64,000 nucleotides of DNA from Amycolatopsis balhimycina FH 1894 (GTDB taxonomy: Bacteria > Actinomycetota > Actinomycetes > Mycobacteriales > Pseudonocardiaceae). The stretch covers positions 8,495,533 to 8,559,532 of the forward strand of contig NZ_KB913037.1 in assembly GCF_000384295.1 (NCBI RefSeq), in the 5' to 3' direction. The position numbers were made by a program, and so were the translations under genes. The notes under the pieces were generated by a model. That model was not told the DNA's origin. It saw nothing but the letters and a program-made list of their open reading frames with translations, and did no database searches. Of the stretch, positions 28,549-38,022 are shown one piece after another (within the stretch, counting starts at the first letter, position 1; the number at the start of each line of letters is the position of its first letter).

Positions 28549-29169
28549 ATGACCGCTGCCGAGCAGCCCACGAAGGTCGATTTCTACTTCGACCCGATCT
28601 GCCCGTTCGCGTGGATCACCTCCCGCTGGATCCTCGAGGTGGAGAAGCACCGCAACCTGGACCTGCACTTCCGGATCATGAGCCTGTCGGTGCTGAACGA
28701 GGGCCGGGACGAGCTGCCCGAGCAGTACAAGGAGCTGCTGGCGCAGGGCTGGGGCCCGGTGCGCGTGGCCGTCGCGCTGTCGCAGCTCAAGGGCGAAGAG
28801 GTGCTGCGCGACTACTACACGGAGTTCGGCACCCGCTTCCACAACCAGGGCAACAAGGACCGCGACGTCGTCATCAAGGAGGCGCTGGCCGCGATCGGCG
28901 CGCCGGCCGAGCTGTTCGACGCCGCCGACTCCACCGAGTACGACGAGGCGCTGAAGAAGAGCCACCACGAGGGCATGGACCCGGTCGGCCAGGACGTCGG
29001 CACCCCGACGATCCACATCGACGGCGTGGCGTTCTTCGGTCCGGTCCTGACCTCGATCCCGCGTGGCGAAGACGCGCTGAAGGTGTTCGACGGCGCGGTG
29101 GCGCTGGCGAGCTATCCCGACTTCTTCGAGCTCAAGCGCACCCGGACGGGTGAGCTCAACTTCGACTGA
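28549..29169 (+). CDS. DsbA-fold, Rv2466c-family mycothiol-linked reductase, CPFA site
   Basis: 206 residues, thioredoxin fold with helical insert. The active site reads [17 protein letters not shown]: Cys18 is kept but the second position is Ala21. In M. tuberculosis Rv2466c, the mycothiol-dependent nitroreductase, the motif is CPWC by recollection. The rest matches that family closely ([13 protein letters not shown] region, [45 protein letters not shown]). With one Cys it could work only by a monothiol, mycothiol-assisted route. GGAG precedes the ATG. It is divergent from pepN and convergent, eight bases apart, with the hydrolase gene. Confidence 0.88.
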   Translation: MTAAEQPTKVDFYFDPICPFAWITSRWILEVEKHRNLDLHFRIMSLSVLNEGRDELPEQYKELLAQGWGPVRVAVALSQLKGEEVLRDYYTEFGTRFHNQGNKDRDVVIKEALAAIGAPAELFDAADSTEYDEALKKSHHEGMDPVGQDVGTPTIHIDGVAFFGPVLTSIPRGEDALKVFDGAVALASYPDFFELKRTRTGELNFD

Positions 29170-29176
29170 GCCGGTT

Positions 29177-29986
29177 TCAGGGGGTCGCGAGGGCGGCCAG
29201 GGTGACGTCGCTGGGGTAGCGGGAGGCCGCCACGGCGGCCACCTCGGTCGTCTCGCCGCGGCCCACGCCCGCCTTGAGCGAAATCAGCTCGTGCAGGCCG
29301 TCGCGGTGGTAGCGGACGAACTCCGCGTCGACCGGGTCGCCGTGGCCGGGCACGACGACGCGGGGTTCCAGCGCGAGGATCGCGTCGAACGCGTCCGGCC
29401 AGGCCGTCAGGTCGGTTTCGCTGCTGAACGAGAACGCGCTGAAGCCCGCTTCGGCGTGCTCGACGACGTCGCCGGCGAAGACGACCGCCGCGTCCGGGAC
29501 GTGCACCACCACGTCGTGGTCGGTGTGCGCGCGGCCGGGGTGCAGCAGGACCGCCGTGCGGCCGCCGAGATCCAGCTCGACGCGCCCGGTGAACGTGTGG
29601 TCCGGGCCCGTGATGGCCGTGCGGGAAATCGCGTCGGCGACCTCCGGCTTGCCCTCCTTGCGGTAGTGGGCCACCCAGGTGGCGCGGCGGGCGTCGGGAT
29701 CCGCGCTCACCTCGGCCGCGCAGCGCTCGTGCGCCCAGACCTCGCACGGCAGGAACGCCTCGGTGCCCCAGGCGTGGTCGAAGTGCGCGTGCGTGTACAC
29801 CACGGCCCACGGCAGCGGCGTGCGCTCCCGGACCGCCACGGCCAGCTCGGCGCCCTGCTCGACGTCGCCGCGGGTGTCGACGACCAGGCAGCGCTCGGTG
29901 CCCACGACCAGCCCGACCGTCAGGTCCAGCTCCTCGTAGCGGCGCGCGTGCACGCCGTCGGCGACCTCGATCCAGCGGCCGGTCAT
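29177..29986 (-). CDS. Metallo-beta-lactamase-fold hydrolase
   Basis: 269 residues. The di-metal motif THAHFDHAWG (HxHxDH) is present, with further ligands in LHPGRAHTDHDVVVHVPD and VPGHGDPVD. This is the general MBL-fold hydrolase pattern (glyoxalase II or quorum-quencher relatives), and the substrate is open. It has no signal peptide. It is an addition to the otherwise mycobacteria-like block between the nitroreductase relative and rpiB. It is divergent from rpiB over about 110 bases. Confidence 0.85.
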   Translation of the reverse strand: MTGRWIEVADGVHARRYEELDLTVGLVVGTERCLVVDTRGDVEQGAELAVAVRERTPLPWAVVYTHAHFDHAWGTEAFLPCEVWAHERCAAEVSADPDARRATWVAHYRKEGKPEVADAISRTAITGPDHTFTGRVELDLGGRTAVLLHPGRAHTDHDVVVHVPDAAVVFAGDVVEHAEAGFSAFSFSSETDLTAWPDAFDAILALEPRVVVPGHGDPVDAEFVRYHRDGLHELISLKAGVGRGETTEVAAVAASRYPSDVTLAALATP

Positions 29987-30099
29987 GTCCGTACTCCTTC
30001 GCTCGTGCAGGGACGTCCGTCACCCCCGGGAGGTGGGCACCCGCCCGGATCCCCACCCGGAGCATGCCCGAAACCGGGCGTGATGGCAGACTCCCAGCC

Positions 30100-30573
30100 G
30101 TGCGTGTCTATTTGGGATCCGACCATGCCGGTTTCGAGCTGAAGAACCACCTGGTGGCTCACCTGGAGAAGCAGGGCCACGAGGTGACCGACATCGGTCC
30201 GCACGTCTACGACGCGGCCGACGACTACCCGGCGTTCTGCGTCGAGACGGCGCTGCGCGTGGTGGCCGACGAAGGCAGCCGCGGCATCGTCGTCGGCGGC
30301 TCCGGCAACGGCGAGCAGATCGCCGCGAACAAGGTCCCCGGCGCCCGCGCCGGCCTGGCCTGGAGCGTCGAGACCGCGAAGCTGTGCCGGGAGCACAACC
30401 ACGCCCAGCTGATCGGTGTCGGCGCCCGGATGCACACCGCCGACGAGGCCGTCGAGATCGTCGAAGCGTTCCTGGCGACGGAGGTCTCGCCGGAGGAGCG
30501 GCACGCGCGCCGGGTCCAGCAGCTGCTGGACTACGAGCGCACCGGCACCCCGCCGGCGCTGCCGGAGGCCTGA
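30100..30573 (+). CDS. rpiB: Ribose-5-phosphate isomerase B
   Basis: 157 residues from GTG 30100 (MRVYLGSDHAGFELKNHL); an upstream ATG at 30064 adds an unlikely leader. GSDHAGF, a Cys-free active-site loop and GGSGNGEQIAANKVPG match the mycobacterial subtype in which Glu replaces the catalytic Cys. It interconverts ribose-5-P and ribulose-5-P in the pentose phosphate pathway. The stop overlaps the ATG of the glycosylase (TGATG), so the two form an operon, as they do in M. tuberculosis (Rv2465c-Rv2464c). Confidence 0.95.
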   Translation: MRVYLGSDHAGFELKNHLVAHLEKQGHEVTDIGPHVYDAADDYPAFCVETALRVVADEGSRGIVVGGSGNGEQIAANKVPGARAGLAWSVETAKLCREHNHAQLIGVGARMHTADEAVEIVEAFLATEVSPEERHARRVQQLLDYERTGTPPALPEA

Positions 30574-31379
30574 TGCCCGAGGGGCACACGCTCCATCGGC
30601 TCGCGCGGCTGCACAAGCGCCGGTTCGCCGGCGCCCCGGTCGAGGTGAGCAGCCCGCAGGGCCGGTTCGCCGCCGAAGCGTCCCGTTTGGACGGTCAGGT
30701 GTTCGTCGGCGCCGAGGCGCACGGCAAGCACCTCTTCCACGACTACGGCCCGCACGGGATCGTGCACATCCACCTGGGCCTCTACGGCACGTTCGGCGAA
30801 TTCCCGCTGCCCGCGCCCGATCCGGTGGGCCAGGTCCGGCTGCGGCTGGCCGGCCGGACACATTGGACGGACCTGCGCGGGCCCACCCGGTGCGAGCTGC
30901 TGTCCCCGGATCAGGCCGACGCGATCAAGGCCCGTCTCGGTCCCGACCCGCTGCGCCGCGACGCGAAACCCGAGCGGGCCTGGGCGCGCATCTCGCGATC
31001 CAAGACGTCGATCGCGGCCCTGCTGATGGACCAGGCCGTGCTCGCCGGGGTCGGCAACGTCTACCGCGCCGAGGTGCTGTTCCGCCACGGCGTCGCCCCG
31101 CTCACGCCGGGACGGGCACTGGACCGCGCGCTGTGGGAGGCCATCTGGGCCGACCTGGTGACCCTGATGCGGGACGGCGTCCGCGTCGGCCGGATCGACA
31201 CGGTCCGCCCGGAACACCTGCCCGAAGCGATGGGCCGCGCGGCACGCGTGGACCGCCACGGCGGCGAGGTCTACGTCTACCGCCGCGCGGGCGAGCCCTG
31301 CCTGGTGTGCGGGACGCCGGTGGCGCACTCGGAACTGGTGGGCCGCAACCTCTACTGGTGCCCCAGCTGCCAGAAGTGA
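30573..31379 (+). CDS. Nei/Fpg-family DNA glycosylase
   Basis: 268 residues. The mature N-terminus after Met is PEGHTLHRLARLHKRRF: Pro2 is the catalytic amine and Glu3 the acid partner. The helix-two-turn-helix region has LMDQAVLAGVGNVYRAEVLF, and a C-terminal zinc finger CLVCGTPVAHSELVGRNLYW ends in CPSC. It is an oxidised-base repair glycosylase/AP lyase of the Nei group, cytoplasmic. It is coupled to rpiB by overlap. A perfect 49-base palindrome begins one base after its stop. Confidence 0.93.
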   Translation: MPEGHTLHRLARLHKRRFAGAPVEVSSPQGRFAAEASRLDGQVFVGAEAHGKHLFHDYGPHGIVHIHLGLYGTFGEFPLPAPDPVGQVRLRLAGRTHWTDLRGPTRCELLSPDQADAIKARLGPDPLRRDAKPERAWARISRSKTSIAALLMDQAVLAGVGNVYRAEVLFRHGVAPLTPGRALDRALWEAIWADLVTLMRDGVRVGRIDTVRPEHLPEAMGRAARVDRHGGEVYVYRRAGEPCLVCGTPVAHSELVGRNLYWCPSCQK

Positions 31380-31428
31380 CATGAACGACTCTTTCCTGTC
31401 ATCCGATGACAGGAAAGAGTCGTTCATG
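31380..31428. repeat. Perfect 49-base palindrome between convergent genes
   Basis: Arms of 23 bases (CATGAACGACTCTTTCCTG, TCAT) around CCG. It begins directly after the glycosylase stop codon and faces the convergent gene ending at 31443. Same family as 25769-25813. Confidence 0.9.
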
Positions 31429-31442
31429 ACGTTCCGGGTGGG

Positions 31443-32267
31443 TCAGAAGTCGAAGCCGCCCCCGTCGAAGCCCCCGCCGTCGAACCCGCCCCCGTCGAAG
31501 CCGCCGAAGTCGCCGCCGCCGAAGTCCTGGCCGCCGCCGTCGCCTCCGTCGCCGCCCCAGTCGCCGCCGCCGTCACCACCGTCGCCGCCCATGTCGCCGG
31601 AGTCGAGCGCGTCCTGCTGGCCCGCGTCGTAGCCGGACTCCCAGGCCGAGGCGCTGGCGATGCCGCCCATGCCGGAGAACATCGCGCTGAACAGGAACAT
31701 CGATCCGAGGCCCCAGGCGCCGGCGACGAGCGCGGGCTTCCACCACGGCTCGCTGTACCAGCCCTGCGGGACCGGGCGGCCGGCGACGCGGCCGCCGGGG
31801 TAGTAGTACGGCGTGTCCTGGCCGGCGTCGGGGGACGCGGCGTAGTGCTGGCCCTCGACGTCCACTTCGCGGCGCTCGGTGACCTTGCCGGCGCGCTCGC
31901 GCTCGGCCTCCTCGGGCAGCTGCGGGCCGGGGTCCAGGCCCATCGCGGTGCGCGCGGCGCGGACGTAGTAGAGGCCCTCGATGGCGGTCTCCTTGACCAG
32001 CCGGGCCTGCTCGATCGTGCGGGCCTGCTCCATCTGCGAGCCGGCCGCGTTGTACCGCTCGGCGGCGTCGGCCATCGCCTGCTGCGACGCGGTGTCCGTG
32101 CCGTTCAGGTTGAGCACCTGGCCGCCGAGCCGCTCGACGAGGCGCCGGGCGTCGGCCTTGGCGTCGTCGAGCTCACGCTGCCGGGCCGCGGCGCGCTGCC
32201 GCGAGAAGTAGAGGCCGCCACCGACGATCACGACGACGAGCACGATCAGGAAGATCGCGGTGCCCAT
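31443..32267 (-). CDS. Membrane-anchored protein with Gly/Asp/Phe tail (DUF1542-like)
   Basis: 274 residues from ATG 32267 (GGGAG seven bases upstream). An N-terminal helix (AIFLIVLVVVIVGGGLYFS) anchors it. Residues 25-115 form a coiled coil (RQRELDDAKADARRLVERLG) of the DUF1542 kind. A second hydrophobic patch lies near 180-205 (PALVAGAWGLGSMFLFSAMF). The last 55 residues are low-complexity GGDGGGD turning into four FDGGG units and a final FDF. The DNA there is a run of 15-base repeats. Function unknown. It is divergent from the F420-type operon. Confidence 0.75.
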   Translation of the reverse strand: MGTAIFLIVLVVVIVGGGLYFSRQRAAARQRELDDAKADARRLVERLGGQVLNLNGTDTASQQAMADAAERYNAAGSQMEQARTIEQARLVKETAIEGLYYVRAARTAMGLDPGPQLPEEAERERAGKVTERREVDVEGQHYAASPDAGQDTPYYYPGGRVAGRPVPQGWYSEPWWKPALVAGAWGLGSMFLFSAMFSGMGGIASASAWESGYDAGQQDALDSGDMGGDGGDGGGDWGGDGGDGGGQDFGGGDFGGFDGGGFDGGGFDGGGFDF

Positions 32268-32391
32268 GGACAACTCCCAGGAAGTTCGCGGCTCGGTGAC
32301 GGGAAGTCACCTCTGATTCGGACAACGCGGACGCTACGCGGTGGGTTCCCGGCGGGTGATCAGGCCCACCGGAAGAGCTGGCCGAAAAAAC

Positions 32392-32405
32392 TAGAACACG
32401 TTATA
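32392..32405. promoter_or_regulatory. KstR-like operator motif
   Basis: TAGAACACGTTATA fits TnnAACnnGTTnnA, the consensus reported for the steroid-catabolism repressor KstR of mycobacteria and rhodococci. It lies 11 bases before the ATG of the oxidoreductase. An AACTA-like flank extends the symmetry. Confidence 0.5.
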
Positions 32406-32415
32406 GTTCGTCCCC

Positions 32416-33291
32416 ATGAAGTTCACCCTGTCGATCGCGATGACCCCCCTCGATCAGCTGGGCGAACTCGCCCGGGCCGCCGAAGAGGCCGGCTTCGCCT
32501 CCATCGCCCTGCCCGACTCGCTCTTCTACGCCGAGACGGTGGACACGGACTATCCGTACACGCCCGACGGCAGCCGGTTCTGGACCGCGGAGACGCCCTG
32601 GGTGGACCCGCTCGTCGCGACCGCGGCGATGGGCGCGGTCACCAGCCGGATCCGCTTCTACACGTCGGTGCTCAAGCTCGGCTCGCGCAACCCGGTGCTG
32701 CTGGCGCGCCAGGTCGGCTCGGCAGCGGTGCTCACCGGCGGCCGGTTCGGCCTCGGGCTCGGCGTCGGCTGGCTGCCGCAGGAGTTCGAGTACTGCGGCG
32801 TGCCGTTCGAGCGGCGCGGCAAGCGCGTCGACGAGGCGATCGAGGTGCTGCGGCTGATCCTCGACGGCGGCATGGCCGAGTATCACGGCGAGTTCTACGA
32901 CTTCGACAAGATCCAGATGAGCCCGGCGCCGCCGGCGCGGGTGCCGTTCTACATCGGCGGCCACACCGAAGTCGCGCTGAAGCGCGCGGCCCGCGTCGCC
33001 GACGGCTGGTCGTCGGCGATGATGAAGCTCGACGAGCTGCGCGACACGATCGCCCGGCTCAAGGAGCTGCTGGCCGAGGGCGGCCGCGCGGACGATCCGT
33101 TCGAGTACCAGGCCGTCTGCATCGACAAGTTCGGTCTCGACGGCTACCGCGAGCAGGCCGAAGCGGGCGTGACGGACGTCATCACCATGCCGTGGGTGTT
33201 CGACGGCGTCGGGTTCGACGCGCCGGTCGGGCCGAAGCTCGAAGCGATCCACAAGTTCGGGGCCGAGATCATCGCCAAGTTCGAGGAGTGA
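32416..33291 (+). CDS. LLM-class F420-dependent oxidoreductase
   Basis: 291 residues, luciferase-like TIM barrel. Typical blocks: LARAAEEAGFASIALPD, TSRIRFYTSVLKLGSRNPVL, GGRFGLGLGVGWLPQEFEYC and VPFYIGGHTEVALKRAARVA, then DGW. This set belongs to the F420-dependent branch rather than the FMN monooxygenases. The substrate is unknown. The KstR-like site upstream and the coupled NTF2-like gene suggest a role in steroid or related ring breakdown; that is inference. Confidence 0.85.
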   Translation: MKFTLSIAMTPLDQLGELARAAEEAGFASIALPDSLFYAETVDTDYPYTPDGSRFWTAETPWVDPLVATAAMGAVTSRIRFYTSVLKLGSRNPVLLARQVGSAAVLTGGRFGLGLGVGWLPQEFEYCGVPFERRGKRVDEAIEVLRLILDGGMAEYHGEFYDFDKIQMSPAPPARVPFYIGGHTEVALKRAARVADGWSSAMMKLDELRDTIARLKELLAEGGRADDPFEYQAVCIDKFGLDGYREQAEAGVTDVITMPWVFDGVGFDAPVGPKLEAIHKFGAEIIAKFEE

Positions 33292-33296
33292 CGGCA

Positions 33297-33743
33297 ATGG
33301 GCGTGCAGGTCTGCTGGGACACCACGGCGGAGCAGCCGCCGGCGCGGCGCGCGGCGTTCGCCTCGATGACCGCGGCGACGGCTGGGGACAAAGAGGCCTG
33401 GCTGGCGCTGTTCGCGCCCGACGGCGTGGTGGAGGACCCCGTGGGGCCGTCGATGTTCGACGCCGAGGGCAAGGGGCACCACGGCCGCGAGGGGCTCAGC
33501 GCGTTCTGGGACATGACGATCGCGAACGTGGAGCGCTTCGAGTTCGTCATCCGGGACTCGCACGCGGCGGGCGACGAGGTGGCGAACGTCGGGACGATCA
33601 CGACGTACCTGCCGGGCGGCTACCGCGTCGACACCGACGGCGTGTTCGTCTACCGCGTCGGCGAAGACGGCCTGGTCACGTCGATGCGGGCGTTCTGGGA
33701 GGTCGAACGCGCGATGGCGACGGCGCGCCAAGTGGCCGAATAG
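33297..33743 (+). CDS. NTF2-like / SnoaL-like protein
   Basis: 148 residues from ATG 33297, with GAGGAG eight bases before; a GTG at 33288 would overlap the previous stop. The cone fold is evident: FASMTAATAGDKEAWLALFA, PDGVVEDPVG, GHHGREGLSAFWDMTI and ITTYLPGGYRVDTDGVFVYR. The family includes ketosteroid isomerases and polyketide cyclases; no catalytic assignment is safe. It starts five bases after the oxidoreductase and is presumably on the same transcript. Confidence 0.8.
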   Translation: MGVQVCWDTTAEQPPARRAAFASMTAATAGDKEAWLALFAPDGVVEDPVGPSMFDAEGKGHHGREGLSAFWDMTIANVERFEFVIRDSHAAGDEVANVGTITTYLPGGYRVDTDGVFVYRVGEDGLVTSMRAFWEVERAMATARQVAE

Positions 33744-33799
33744 CGTCCCGGCCAGCGGAAACCCGATCTCGTATCTGATACATGATCTCTTGACTCCCG

Positions 33800-33822
33800 G
33801 TTAGGTAAGACCCTTTACTAAC
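33800..33822. promoter_or_regulatory. Inverted repeat upstream of the alpha-galactosidase
   Basis: GTTAGGTAA at 33800-33808 faces TTTACTAAC at 33814-33822, with one mismatch or slip and a 5-base spacer, 40 bases before the start. It resembles sugar-regulator operators of actinobacteria. Confidence 0.4.
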
Positions 33823-33861
33823 TGGTGCAGACCTCTGATGTCTCCACCTCCGGGAGTACGC

Positions 33862-35433
33862 ATGTCCTTATTTCGACGCATCGCGAGCGCGGCCGCCACG
33901 CTCGCGATCGCGGCAAGTGGTCTCGTCGTGTGCCAGTCCGAGGCGCTCGCCCTCGAAAACGGGCTGCTGCGCACGCCACCCATGGGCTTCAACAACTGGA
34001 ACTCCACGCAGTGCAAAGCCGACTTCAACGAGACGATGATCAAGGGCATCGCGGACATCTTCGTCTCGAAGGGCCTCAAGGACGCCGGCTACACCTACGT
34101 CAACATCGACGACTGCTGGGCGCTGCCGTCGCGCAACTCGGCGGGCAACCTGGTCCCCGACCCGGCGCGCTTTCCCAACGGCATCAAGGCGCTCGCCGAC
34201 TACGTGCACGGTAAGGGCCTGAAGTTCGGCATCTACACCAGTGCCGGCACGAAGACCTGCAACAAGGCCGGCTTCCCCGGCGCGCTGGACCACGAGCAGC
34301 AGGACGCGAACCTGTTCGCCTCCTGGGGCGTCGACTACCTGAAGTACGACAACTGCAACAACCAGGGCGTCGACGCGCAGCAGCGGTACAAGGCGATGCG
34401 GGACGCGCTGGCGAAGTCCGGCCGCGCCATCGCGTACTCGATCTGCGAGTGGGGCCAGAACAAGCCGTGGACCTGGGCCGCGCCGGTCGGCAACCTGTGG
34501 CGCACCACCGGCGACATCTCCGACAAGTGGTCGAGCATGATCGGCAAGGCGCAGACCAACCGCGGCCTCGCGCAGTACGCCGGTCCCGGGCACTGGAACG
34601 ACCCGGACATGCTCGAGGTCGGCAACGGCGGCATGACCGCGGCGGAGTACCGCACGCACTTCAGCTTGTGGGCGATGATGGCGGCGCCGCTGCTGATCGG
34701 CAGCGACCTGCGGAAGGTCTCCGCCGAGAACTTCGACATCCTCAAGAACACCGACGTGATCGCGCTCGACCAGGACACGCTGGGCAAGCAGGCGACCGTG
34801 CTGAGCGCGAACTCCGGCCTGGTCGTCTACAGCAAGGTCCTCTCCAACGGCGACCGCGCGGTGGCGCTGTCCAACGAAACCGGCGCCACGGCGACGATCA
34901 GTACTTCGGCTTCGGCGACGGGGATCGGCAGCGCGTCCTCGTACACGCTGAAAGACCTCTGGAGCAAGGCGACCCGGACGACCACGGGCACGATCAGCGC
35001 GTCGGTGCCTTCGCACGCGACCGTGCTGTACCGCGTGTCCCGTGCCGGCAGCGGCGCGACCCGCTACGAAGCCGAATCCGCGTCCGTTTCGACCGGCGGC
35101 ACGATCGACACGAACCACGCGGGATACTCGGGAACCGGCTTCGCGAACGGCGCCAACGCCGTCGGCAGCTACGTCGAGTGGCAGGTGAGCGGGCCGGCGT
35201 CGTCGCTGGCGTTCGGCTACGCGAACGGCACGGCGGCGGCCCGCCCGGTGGACATCTCGGTCGACGGCACGGTGGTGGCCACCGGAGTGCCGTTCCCGGC
35301 GACCGGCGCCTGGACGACGTGGAGCACGGTCACGAAGTCCGTGAGCCTGGCCGCGGGAACGCACGCGATCCGGCTGACCGCGACAACGGCCGACGGCCCG
35401 GCGAACCTCGACTACCTGGACGTCTCGCCTTAG
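33862..35433 (+). CDS. Secreted GH27 alpha-galactosidase with C-terminal CBM
   Basis: 523 residues from ATG 33862, chosen over 33838 because GGGAG precedes it. Signal peptide 1-30 (ATLAIAASGLVVCQSEALA). GH27 catalytic domain: RTPPMGFNNWN, VNIDDCW, KFGIYTSAGTKTC, then YLKYDNCNN with nucleophile Asp163 and RTTGDIS with acid/base Asp218; WNDPDMLEVGN is also conserved. The antiparallel C domain follows, and residues about 400-523 are a CBM35/CBM6-like module (YEAESASVS, GYSGTGFANG). It removes terminal alpha-galactose from plant oligosaccharides or polysaccharides outside the cell. It is a single-gene unit with a candidate operator upstream. Confidence 0.93.
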   Translation: MSLFRRIASAAATLAIAASGLVVCQSEALALENGLLRTPPMGFNNWNSTQCKADFNETMIKGIADIFVSKGLKDAGYTYVNIDDCWALPSRNSAGNLVPDPARFPNGIKALADYVHGKGLKFGIYTSAGTKTCNKAGFPGALDHEQQDANLFASWGVDYLKYDNCNNQGVDAQQRYKAMRDALAKSGRAIAYSICEWGQNKPWTWAAPVGNLWRTTGDISDKWSSMIGKAQTNRGLAQYAGPGHWNDPDMLEVGNGGMTAAEYRTHFSLWAMMAAPLLIGSDLRKVSAENFDILKNTDVIALDQDTLGKQATVLSANSGLVVYSKVLSNGDRAVALSNETGATATISTSASATGIGSASSYTLKDLWSKATRTTTGTISASVPSHATVLYRVSRAGSGATRYEAESASVSTGGTIDTNHAGYSGTGFANGANAVGSYVEWQVSGPASSLAFGYANGTAAARPVDISVDGTVVATGVPFPATGAWTTWSTVTKSVSLAAGTHAIRLTATTADGPANLDYLDVSP

Positions 35434-35566
35434 CCGGCTCAACCGCGGCGGCCGCGCGGCTCACGGGTGTCGTAGTCCGCGCGCGCCGCCTCGGCCCGGC
35501 CGAGGTTGGATGACCGGCCCGAGTGTGGTCTCGGTCACTTTCGCGCCTCCAGCCAATACTTTCCTC

Positions 35567-35576
35567 TAGGTACCTA
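35567..35576. promoter_or_regulatory. TAGGTACCTA palindrome in the reductase promoter
   Basis: A perfect 10-base palindrome in AT-richer DNA 29 bases before the start codon, overlapping a possible -10 (TACTAT). Candidate operator of an unknown regulator. Confidence 0.35.
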
Positions 35577-35604
35577 CTATACCGGCGAAGGTAGCGTCGG
35601 TTCC

Positions 35605-36407
35605 ATGATCATGGTGATGGGAGCGACGGGAAACGTCGGACAGCCGCTGGTGCGAGCCTTGGCCGCGGCGGGAGAAGAAGTGACGGCGGTGTCCCGCCGG
35701 ATCGCGGAGGTGCCGGCGGGAGTCCTTGCCCGCCAAGGAGATCTGGCAGACCCTTCGACGCTGTCTTTCGAAGGTGTGTCGGCGGTCTTCCTGATGGAGC
35801 CGGGAGACTTCCGGGGGACGCTGGAGCCGGTGTTGGAGCGGGCGCGCGCCGCCGGCGTCACGCGGGTGGTGCTGCTGTCGACGCAGGGCGTCGGAACCGG
35901 ACGGCACCCGGCGGTGTTCGAGGACGCGGTGCGGGCGTCCGGTCTGAAGTGGACAGTGCTGCGCCCGGCCGGCTTCGCGTCGAACGCCTTCCAGTGGGCG
36001 GAAAGCGTGCGCGCCCGCCGGGAGATCGCGGCGCCGTTCGCCGACGTCGCGTTGCCGGTGATCGACCCGGAGGACATCGCTTCGGTGGCGGCGGCCGCGT
36101 TGCTCGACGCGGCGCACGACGACAAGACGTACGTGCTGACCGGCCCGTCCCCGCTGACCCCGCGCGACCAGGCGACGGCCATCGCCGAGGCCGTCGGAGA
36201 GCCGGTGCGGTTCGTGCCGCAGACGCGGGAAGAAGCGCATTCGGTGCTGCTGGGCTTCATGCCGCCTCACGTGGCGGACGCGACGCTGGACATCCTGGGC
36301 ACGCCGACGCCCGAGGAACAGCGGGTGAGCCCGGACGTCGAACGGGTCACCGGCCGCCCGCCGAAGCCGTTCACGGACTGGGCGGCTCGGTTCGCGGGAG
36401 CGTTCAA

Positions 36408-36411
<4 letters not shown>
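35605..36411 (+). CDS. NmrA-like NAD(P)H-binding protein
   Basis: 268 residues from ATG 35605. The N-terminal Rossmann motif MGATGNVGQPLVRALAAAG is complete, followed by VSRRIAEVPAGVLARQGDLA. RVVLLSTQGVGTGRHPAVFE and LRPAGFASNAFQW match the NmrA/quinone-oxidoreductase-2 group, in which the Tyr-x-x-x-Lys pair of true SDRs is absent. The role may be redox sensing or reduction of small electrophiles. The GTG of the next gene overlaps its stop (GTGA), so it is coupled to the dehalogenase. Confidence 0.85.
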
Positions 36412-37175
<764 letters not shown>

Positions 37176-37273
37176 GGTCCGCAATCGGGGACAACCGGCC
37201 GCCCGGGCTCGCTCGTACGTTCGGTGTCGGCCGGGTTTCCGCCGAGGCGGGACTCCGCAGGGAAGAAGCACGG

Positions 37274-37375
37274 ATGTGGGCCGGAGTGGAGCGCGCCCGG
37301 CCGCGGCAGGCGGACCTCCTCGACAACCTGCCGGCGCAGGACTGGGAGCGGCCATCGTTGTGCACGGGCTGGCCA
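37274..37375 (+). pseudogene. N-terminal fragment of a DinB/MDMPI-type protein
   Basis: MWAGVERARPRQADLLDNLP followed by AQDWERPSLCTGW is the typical start of the mycothiol-dependent maleylpyruvate-isomerase-like (DinB superfamily) proteins. After GW the homology stops: the expected RDVAAHL segment with the metal His is not there. About 34 codons of an original 200 or more remain, at the left edge of the decayed patch. Confidence 0.6.
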
Positions 37376-37568
37376 CGAGCGACGAGGCCGACGTCGCCAC
37401 CGCGAACAACGAACCACGGCAGCGTTCGCAACCGGCGGCGGAGGCGCCGTGGGGCTGGTGCCCCCGCGATACAACCCGGATTCCGCGAGAGGCTCAGGCG
37501 TTCCCCGAGCACGACTCACCCAAGGAATCTGGTCGGGATGATGAGGCCCTTCAAGCCCATCTCACAGA

Positions 37569-37851
37569 ATTCAACGTCTGCTGAATTCGGCTGTCGCCTG
37601 GCCTGGCCTGGCCAAACTCGAAACGAGGCAGCCTGTCCGAGGTTCTCGAACGGCTCGTCAGCTCCAGGCCTGCGAGGTGGATGACCTGGTAGCGAGGTAT
37701 GAAGACGGCGCCAAGGTGGCTGAGTTGGCTCGCCGTTTCGAGGTTCACCGAGTTCGGAGCGGGGGAGACGGCAGTGCGGACGGCGTTGCACCGGGCCGGA
37801 GTTCTCAAGACGGTGCAATACGGCCGGGCTGGGCGCAACTTCCGGCAGTAG
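37569..37851 (+). pseudogene. Serine-recombinase HTH-tail remnant, frameshifted
   Basis: An open frame reads RTARQLQACEVDDLVARY then EDGAKVAELARRFEVHR, the typical helix-turn-helix end of resolvase-type recombinases. The expected continuation (AVRTALHRAGVLKT) is found in another frame just downstream, ending at TAG 37849-37851, so a frameshift has occurred. There is no catalytic domain. Base composition is less GC-rich than the flanks. Confidence 0.65.
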
Positions 37852-38022
37852 ACCCGCAAGGTGGGGTCAACAACCCGTCGCACTAATGAAATAGCGTGTA
37901 GTTGAGTACTATGTAGCCTGCATCTCCGGAGATCTTAACATCGTTAACATTGACCCATCCAATCGTCCCCTTGGATGTCCTCAGGCAGTGTTGGGTGCCG
38001 GTAAACTCCACTGTCGGACCGG

